From Adiantum capillus-veneris (lineage: Eukaryota > Streptophyta > Polypodiopsida > Polypodiales > Pteridaceae), in assembly GCA_014529385.2 (NCBI GenBank), contig CM043958.1, forward strand, positions 151,390,793-151,454,792: DNA of 64,000 bases, in the 5' to 3' direction. The position numbers were made by a program, and so were the translations under genes. The notes below the pieces were generated by a model that was not told where the DNA came from, searched no databases, and saw only the letters and a program-made list of their open reading frames with translations. Shown here piece after piece: positions 55,001 to 62,000 of this stretch (position 1 is the stretch's first letter; every line of letters starts with the position of its first letter).

Positions 55001-55319
55001 GGTTCATCTTGGTAATGATCTCCGTCATTTCCTCTTTGCATTTTTGAATTGCATCCTCTAGGGGGTCGGCTTTATCGTTCATCTTCCTCATGCTTGATCG
55101 CCGTTCGCAAGGGGGGAACCCTACGCGTAGAGTAAGGGGGAGGGACATCCTACGCGTAGCATGTTGGGGGGGGGGGGGGGGGGGCGGCTTGCAGAGGGAG
55201 TGCGAGGGGAGGCGGTACAGCGGCTCAACAGGCAGGCAAAGCGGCGCGCGCGCAGGAGCAGGCGGGCGTAGCAGGGTTGCAGGTGGGCACAGCGGCGCGC
55301 GAGCAGGGCGAGGGGTGCG

Positions 55320-55400
<81 letters not shown>

Positions 55401-58400
55401 GAAATGAAATGTTATATTAACTTCTTCAAAAGGGCATAATGACCTATGAGACCCGAAAGTTACAAAGTGGTGGATCTGATACAAAGTCAGAGTAACAAAA
55501 TAACCTACCAACAGTACAAAACAAAGATATATACTATGGGGTCCTAAGTTGGTCGATGTGAGCCAAGCAACAAACTAAGGAAAAAATGGGCGGCTAGTTG
55601 GGATAGGTGAATCACAAGAGATCTATCATCGGTCGTTGGCGAATCTCATCAATTTCCTCCATGGTTAGTAGTCTGACCGGGCGTCGTGCATGCTTGGCCA
55701 GCGTGCTCCGAATTTTCTGTCCTAGCCTCCGTCGATGCTGTGTAGTTCTTTGCAGTGGCGGGCGCTTGGATTTTCCCAATTCAATTGCTCGGTCAATCAG
55801 TGTGCCTCTGGTGTGAGACGAGGGGGAGCTCTATTGTGGGAGTGGCTCTTGCGGCTGTCCCGTGTCTACTCTGAAAAAGTTTGTGATCCGTCTTTGAGAC
55901 TTGCTAGCCTCTCCATTCATCAGGCTATCTCTGTGTCTGCGCAGCTCGAGCAAGAACAAACCCAGACATCTCTGATCTTCGTATCCCATGACTCTTGAGA
56001 GTGGTCCAAAACCCTCTCTGAACAAGCAGTGGAATCGGCCTCGTATCTCGTAGTAGACGGGGCAGCGGCATGTATAGTGTAGCTCTGTCTCAGGTTCCAT
56101 GTTACACAAGGGGCATGTCCTGTCTTCTGTTGGTACTCGTCTGTATCTCCCAGTTTCGATCTGCAAATGGTGAGAGTATGTGCGTAACTTGCCAATAGCA
56201 CATCGTATCCCATGATACAAGTGGGTATCCATGTATTTGGGTCTGGTCACAAAACCATCTGTCGTAAGCTGGAGAAGGTGGTCTCTGTAGAAAGCCATCT
56301 TCTTGCCCAATTCCTGTGCTGGATGTATCCATGTCCTCCTGGTGTCTAGCTGGGTCTGGTCTTGGCGGATGAGCTTGGCGATCTCTGACTGTGTAAGAGT
56401 GAGAGATGGTGCATCCAATGAGTAATGGAATGGTGGCCGCTTGTCGATGCTGAACCCATGTGCTTGAAACCATGATGTCATCTCCCCATACCAGCATGTT
56501 GTATCTCCTTGTATGGCTAACTGTCGAGAGGATTCAAGTGCTATGCGAGCATATCTGTTTCTAGGAAGTTTCCATGTGCGGTTTATGAAGGGGACTGATT
56601 TGGTGAGCGCCTCCACCACTAGTGGGGGGGCCGCTAGCTCTGCTCGGATAATGGCTCGCGGTACTGATGCCTTGGCTCTAATGAGCCGCGAGATCATAGA
56701 GACGACAGGTTTCTCCATGTTCCCCCAACCGTCTGTGCGACCCGGCCTCCCGTGGTGATCCAGTGAAGGTCCCCATATCTCGGTTCCATAAAGCAATGCT
56801 GAAGCCACCAAGGTGTCAAAGAGCCAGAGCTTCGTCCGGGGCTCGTGAAACTGAACCTGCGAACACATCCTTTCCAATCTACCCAATGCTGCGTGGGCTC
56901 TAGTAAGTCTGGTCTCAGCTGCTCTTCTGAGTGAGAATGCAGGTCCGCTAAAAACCACTCCAAGGTAAGTGTAAGCGTCTGTGTACTCCACAATCTCCCG
57001 GCCGTATGTGAATGTAGGTGCTGACCTCCTGATCCACTGTGGGGTGGTATTCAACACCATAACCTTGGTTTTACCCAGGTTGACAGACAAACCACTTTCG
57101 TGGGCAAACGTATGCAAAGCATCCAATTGGCGTTGCATTCCCTCTGGGGATTCGGAGATCAACACTATGTCATCAGCATATAACAAAAGTGGAATCCATG
57201 TCCTTGCCAACTGAGCACCTTTATCTCCATCGGTGTCAATTTAGTCAGAAATCTCATCCACATACATATCGAAAAGAGTAGGAGAGAGCGGGCAGCCCTG
57301 CTTCACCCCAATAGTGGAGTGAACCGGTGTAGATAGTCCTTCCGGGGTGCGTACATACCCTACTACTGAGCTGTATAATGCCATGGTCCCCCAAATGAGT
57401 TCTGTGGGTACTCCCATTTCCTGTAGTCTCCGCATCAGTGTAGCTCTGGGTACTGTGTCGAAAGCTTTGCGGAAATCCACAAAGGTACAATAGATCCGTC
57501 TCCCATGAGATGTGCCTTCCTCGATGATGGCCCTGAGGGTCAGGATATGGTCAAGAGTAGAGAAGCCTCTCCTGAATCCTTCTTGCCCAGTTGCAGTATT
57601 CCCTCCCTCTCTGCCCATCTACTCAGCTGTTGCTCAAGAATGGATGCATACAACCGTGCCAGTGTTTGCCCAATCATAATAGTGCGATAATTCCCAGGCT
57701 CCATGGGGTCTCTTGATTTGAAGATAGGTATGATCGTAGATAGGCTCCAAGTGTCCGGTAGGCCCTCACACATGGCACGGTTAAACATAACTGCTAGAAG
57801 CTCTGCTAGTAGGTCTTTGGCATGGATGAAATGCTCAGCGACTAGGCCGTCATGATCATATGCTCTCCCAGTCTTCATCCTGTCAATAGCTTTCTTCACC
57901 ATCTCAGCGGTGAAAAAGACATGTGGGCATGGATCGGGGGGGGGGGGGGGGGGGGGGGCCGGGGGGGGGGCGGCTGGCCAGGTACTGTGTACAAAGATGA
58001 TGCGTACTGATCCCAGGTCTGTGCAGAGGAAATAGTAGGGGGGGAGACTGCTCATGAAAGAGCCGCCACGCCTCACGCGAGTCCTGACTCAAGAATAGCT
58101 GATATAGATCTTGCTCGAGTCGAGCCAAAAAAACCCTCTTCTTCCGTCGCACCAGGCGTCGGAAGTCAATCTGTGACTGTCTGTGAGTGACGTCCCCCAA
58201 GAGCACCTCCTTCTGAAGTCTGGCTCTAGTCTGGCGGCATTCCTCATCGTAGCAGCTGTTCTGAGGCATGCTCCCTGATCGGCGGCTCTGCTCAGGCTTG
58301 GTGTGTGGGTATGCTTCTGCTGCTGCCTCATGTAATGTTTGTGTCGGTATAGTAGTTAGCCCCTCCAGAGGTCGCCCCGGGTCCTCAGTGCATAGGCGTC

Positions 58401-58982
58401 TGTAGATTCCGTCCATGTATACAGAATCCGTCTCCCGTGTGAATGTGTAGCGAGTGGGGGCTGCTACCCGTGGCCTGTGTGCTACACTGAACTGGAAGGA
58501 GATGGTCATCGACACCAAAGCATGATCCACTGCCACCCCGACCGGTCTGGGCCCAACTGTGAGATCCTGGATACTAGAGATGAGATTCAGCTGTGCCATG
58601 ACATAGTCCACAGTGCTGGCTCCATGTCTGTGTGGGAAGCATGTAAAACCTCCCGCAGCAGGAAATCTCTGTAGGCCGTTCAAGATGGCCAATCCATGTG
58701 CAGTGCCCATGTATATCAGGTGTCGCCCATACTCAGTATATTCCACATCGTGTGAGAGTCTGGAAAGGCCCGTCTCTACTACATCTAGCTCTCTTAGCAT
58801 CTCCTCTGAAGTATCATAAAACACTGCCTGGTGATGGGCAGTCCTAGCATTGAAGTCCCCTAGGATGATAATGTCACCATCCCTAGAGAAATCCCATATA
58901 TCATCATCCAAAATAGAGAAAGGGGACTGTCCTCTAGGTGATACATAAACTGATGTACTCTCGGGGGGGGGGGGGGGGGGGG

Positions 58983-59028
<46 letters not shown>

Positions 59029-62000
59029 TGAAATGTTATATTTAATGTCTTCAAGAGGCCAAAGTGACCTATGAGACCAAAAAGTACAAAATTAATAGTG
59101 TCCGAGTAAAAAGAAGTACAAAGAACTGCAAGATTGAATTTGGAACGAAATAGGTGGGGAGGGGTGATGGGGGTTAGTTGATACAAAACTGAAACAAAGG
59201 TGGATCAAATGAGATACAAATCTTCAGATGAGATCTTTCATGGGTCGCTGCTAAATCTCATCAATATCCTCCGTGGTCAATATTCTGATTGGTTGTCTCG
59301 CATGTCGAGCTAGGATGGTCTGGATTCTCTGCTGCCACTTCCGTCAATGGTGTGAGGTCCCCCGTGGTCGTGGGCACCTAGATCTACCTCGCTCAATTTC
59401 TGAGATGAGATGAGATGTTAACATGTTCAAATGGCTAAAGTAACCTATGAGACCAAGAAGTTACAAGTGGTGAATCTGATACAATGTCGTGAGTACAAAG
59501 AAAGTACAAGAACTGAAATAGGGGGGGGAGGGGAAGCTGATACAATGGGTGATACAAATCAACAGAGGTAGGTGGATCAAACTCAGAGGAGATCCCTCAT
59601 CGGTCGTTGTTGAGTCTCATGAATGTCCTCCATGGTCAGTACTTTGACTGCACATCCTGCATGTTGAGCTAGAGTGATCCGGATCCTCTGCTGCAGCCTT
59701 GATTGTGGAAGAAGCCTTGATTGTCGCAATCATTGCTAGGCTTTAATGTGGCTTCCTCCTAGTTCTCTTGTGTAAAGATAAGGATAATAGAATGGTTAGT
59801 GAGGTCAGTAATAAGTGAGCGGCACCGTGGCCTTTTCCCCAACACTTTCTTGTTCTGTTTCGCATTTTGGCACTGAAAGAGTTTTTCTTAAAAAATACTT
59901 CTTTGTGAACGTGTATTATTTGCTCATGGGTCGGTGCTTGTATGCTTTGTTTCTATGCGTCCCCTGTCCTAGTTTTTTAGCCTTGCGAAGAGAGATATAG
60001 ATACGCCCAGTCTTAGACAAATGTGCGACAGTTTACTGAGCTAGAGCTAACTATCGATTCATTTTCTCATCGTTTGTCTATGAAGGTTGTGCAAAGGTTC
60101 CATGAATTGTTTTCTCAAATGAAGTATAAAGAGGCTGCCGAGCTTGCAGCAGAGTCTCCACAAGGCATTCTCCGAACCCCAGATACTGTGGCTAAATTCC
60201 AGGTAGAGAAATAGACGTTTCTTCCTCAACACTGCTGGCAATTGAACAATTGGAGAAAGTAGACTCATTACCAAGCTGTTAATGTCTAGCAGAGTGTACC
60301 TGTGCAACCTGGGCAGACTCCCCCTCTGCTACAATATTTTGGGACCCTCCTAACAAAGGGAAAACTAAACGCTTTTGAATCATTGGAACTTTCTCGTCTC
60401 GTTGTCAACCAAAATAAGAAGAACCTGCTAGAAAATTGGCTTGCAGAGGATAAGCTGGAGTGCAGCGAAGAGCTTGGAGATCTTGTAAAAGTAAGAACCC
60501 CTCCCTCTTCAAATAATCCAAAAAAAAGAACAAAACAATGGGAAAGCCTTCTTTCTGCTTGAAATATTATGCCAACATAATCGTTCTCTGCAGACAGTGG
60601 ACAATGACATGGCTTTAAAAATTTATATCAAGGCTCGGGCTACTCCCAAGGTTGTCGCAGCATTTGCTGAGAGACGAGAGTTTGACAAGATTCTGGTTTA
60701 TTCAAAACAGGTATATGAATAACAGGAAATTATTTGTTTAAACAGAGTTTGAAAGTATCGGTTTATTCAAAGCAAGATAGTTGCTTAGACCACTTCATCC
60801 AAAGCAACGAAGTGGTCAAGACATTTGTCTTGATGCAGGATTTGAGCTGAGTCCTAAATTATGTGCTCTTCAGGTTGGCTACACTCCTGATTACCTGTTT
60901 TTACTGCAAACTATACTGAGAACAGATCCTCAGGTACCTTGTGGTCCGGTCTTTGTCAAATGTGCAGATAGTTTTGGCAGTTCTTTCTCCAAGTTTATTT
61001 TCTCATGTAGTCATACTGATGCCTGGCATGTGCTACAGGGTGCTGTTAATTTTGCATTGATGATGTCCCAAATGGATGGTGGCTGCCCTGTTGATTATAA
61101 TGTCATTACAGATCTTTTCCTTCAGGTACATCTATAGTTTTCGCATTATTCTGTTGTCAGGGGTGTTACAATGTGAAATGAATTGTTTGTGCTTAAAAAC
61201 CATTCACCACTGAAGGGCTTTTCATGCAGCGTAATCTGATAAGGGAGGCAACATCCTTCTTGTTGGATGTACTAAAGCCCAATTTACCCGAGCACGCCTT
61301 GTTACAAACCAAGGTATTATATGTAGTTAGCATCTAGTGGAGTTTGTTGAAGGAGAAAGCAAGAGTGGACTAATAATTTGAATTCTACCAGGTTCTGGAA
61401 ATCAACCTTGTTACTTTTCCCAACGTTGCGGATGCAATTCTAGCCAATGGAATGTTTACACACTATGATCGACCGCGCATTGCACAACTGTGTGAAAAGG
61501 CGGGATTGTACATGCGTGCCCTTCAGGTACTTCTTGTTTTAGTGATTCGCGAATCATAGGCTTGGGCATTTTACAACATTTGTGCTTAATGTGAGTCGAC
61601 CAGCGGAGTAGGTCTACCAATGGCTGCTTAAATCTGGATAGATATGGAAAAGAAAAAATATATCCTTCTTTGGACATAGAGTTGTATTGCTCATTTAGAA
61701 GTGGGTTATGTATAAGTTTTTAATCTCTTGTTTGGTTATTCGGTTTTTGGGATGTGCTTGTTGTTTGTGCTAGGTATTATGTCTAATCTGCCATGGTCTT
61801 TGGAGCCACTCAGCTCACAGATTGTCAACCTTTGTTTAGATTGCATGCTCGCACCTGTTGTGTGTCTGTGGGAGCATGTATTGATGCCTAGTTCCACAGC
61901 CTCTAGTGATGTTAATGGGACTGTTGCGGTATATGGCTGGTATGATGCATGATGGAGCTGATAACTATGTTGTCTTGTGGATGACTTGTTATGAGTTCAT

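Larger units (their letters stand above)
51829..55319 (-). mobile_element. LINE-C2, 5'-complete, internally deleted
   Basis: Minus-strand order: GC-rich 5' UTR (55319-55092), ORF1 (about 55091-54230), ORF2 (about 54190-51829, truncated at the LTR). Relative to LINE-D it lacks about 110 bp near 52353, about 50 bp near 52470 and about 430 bp near 53505. Its 5' edge abuts the TC tract that is LINE-D's 3' tail. Confidence 0.82.
55399..58962 (-). mobile_element. LINE-D, 5'-truncated in the endonuclease
   Basis: Runs on the minus strand from 58962, inside the endonuclease region, to a 3' end at 55399 with the standard tail. Its truncated 5' edge (gatgtactctc) meets a run of about 23 G and then (GA)n. 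It has the best-preserved ORF2 of this subfamily. Confidence 0.85.
23755..60085 (+). other. CHC: giant intron 10 of clathrin heavy chain (36,331 bp)
   Basis: It starts gtaagt and ends tatgaag, between residues 376 and 377, phase 0. It holds a decayed gypsy copy, seven minus-strand LINE copies, one intact sense-strand chromovirus, a partial minus-strand chromovirus and a solo LTR. First 1.6 kb and last 0.3 kb hold no identified transposon gene. Confidence 0.94.
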
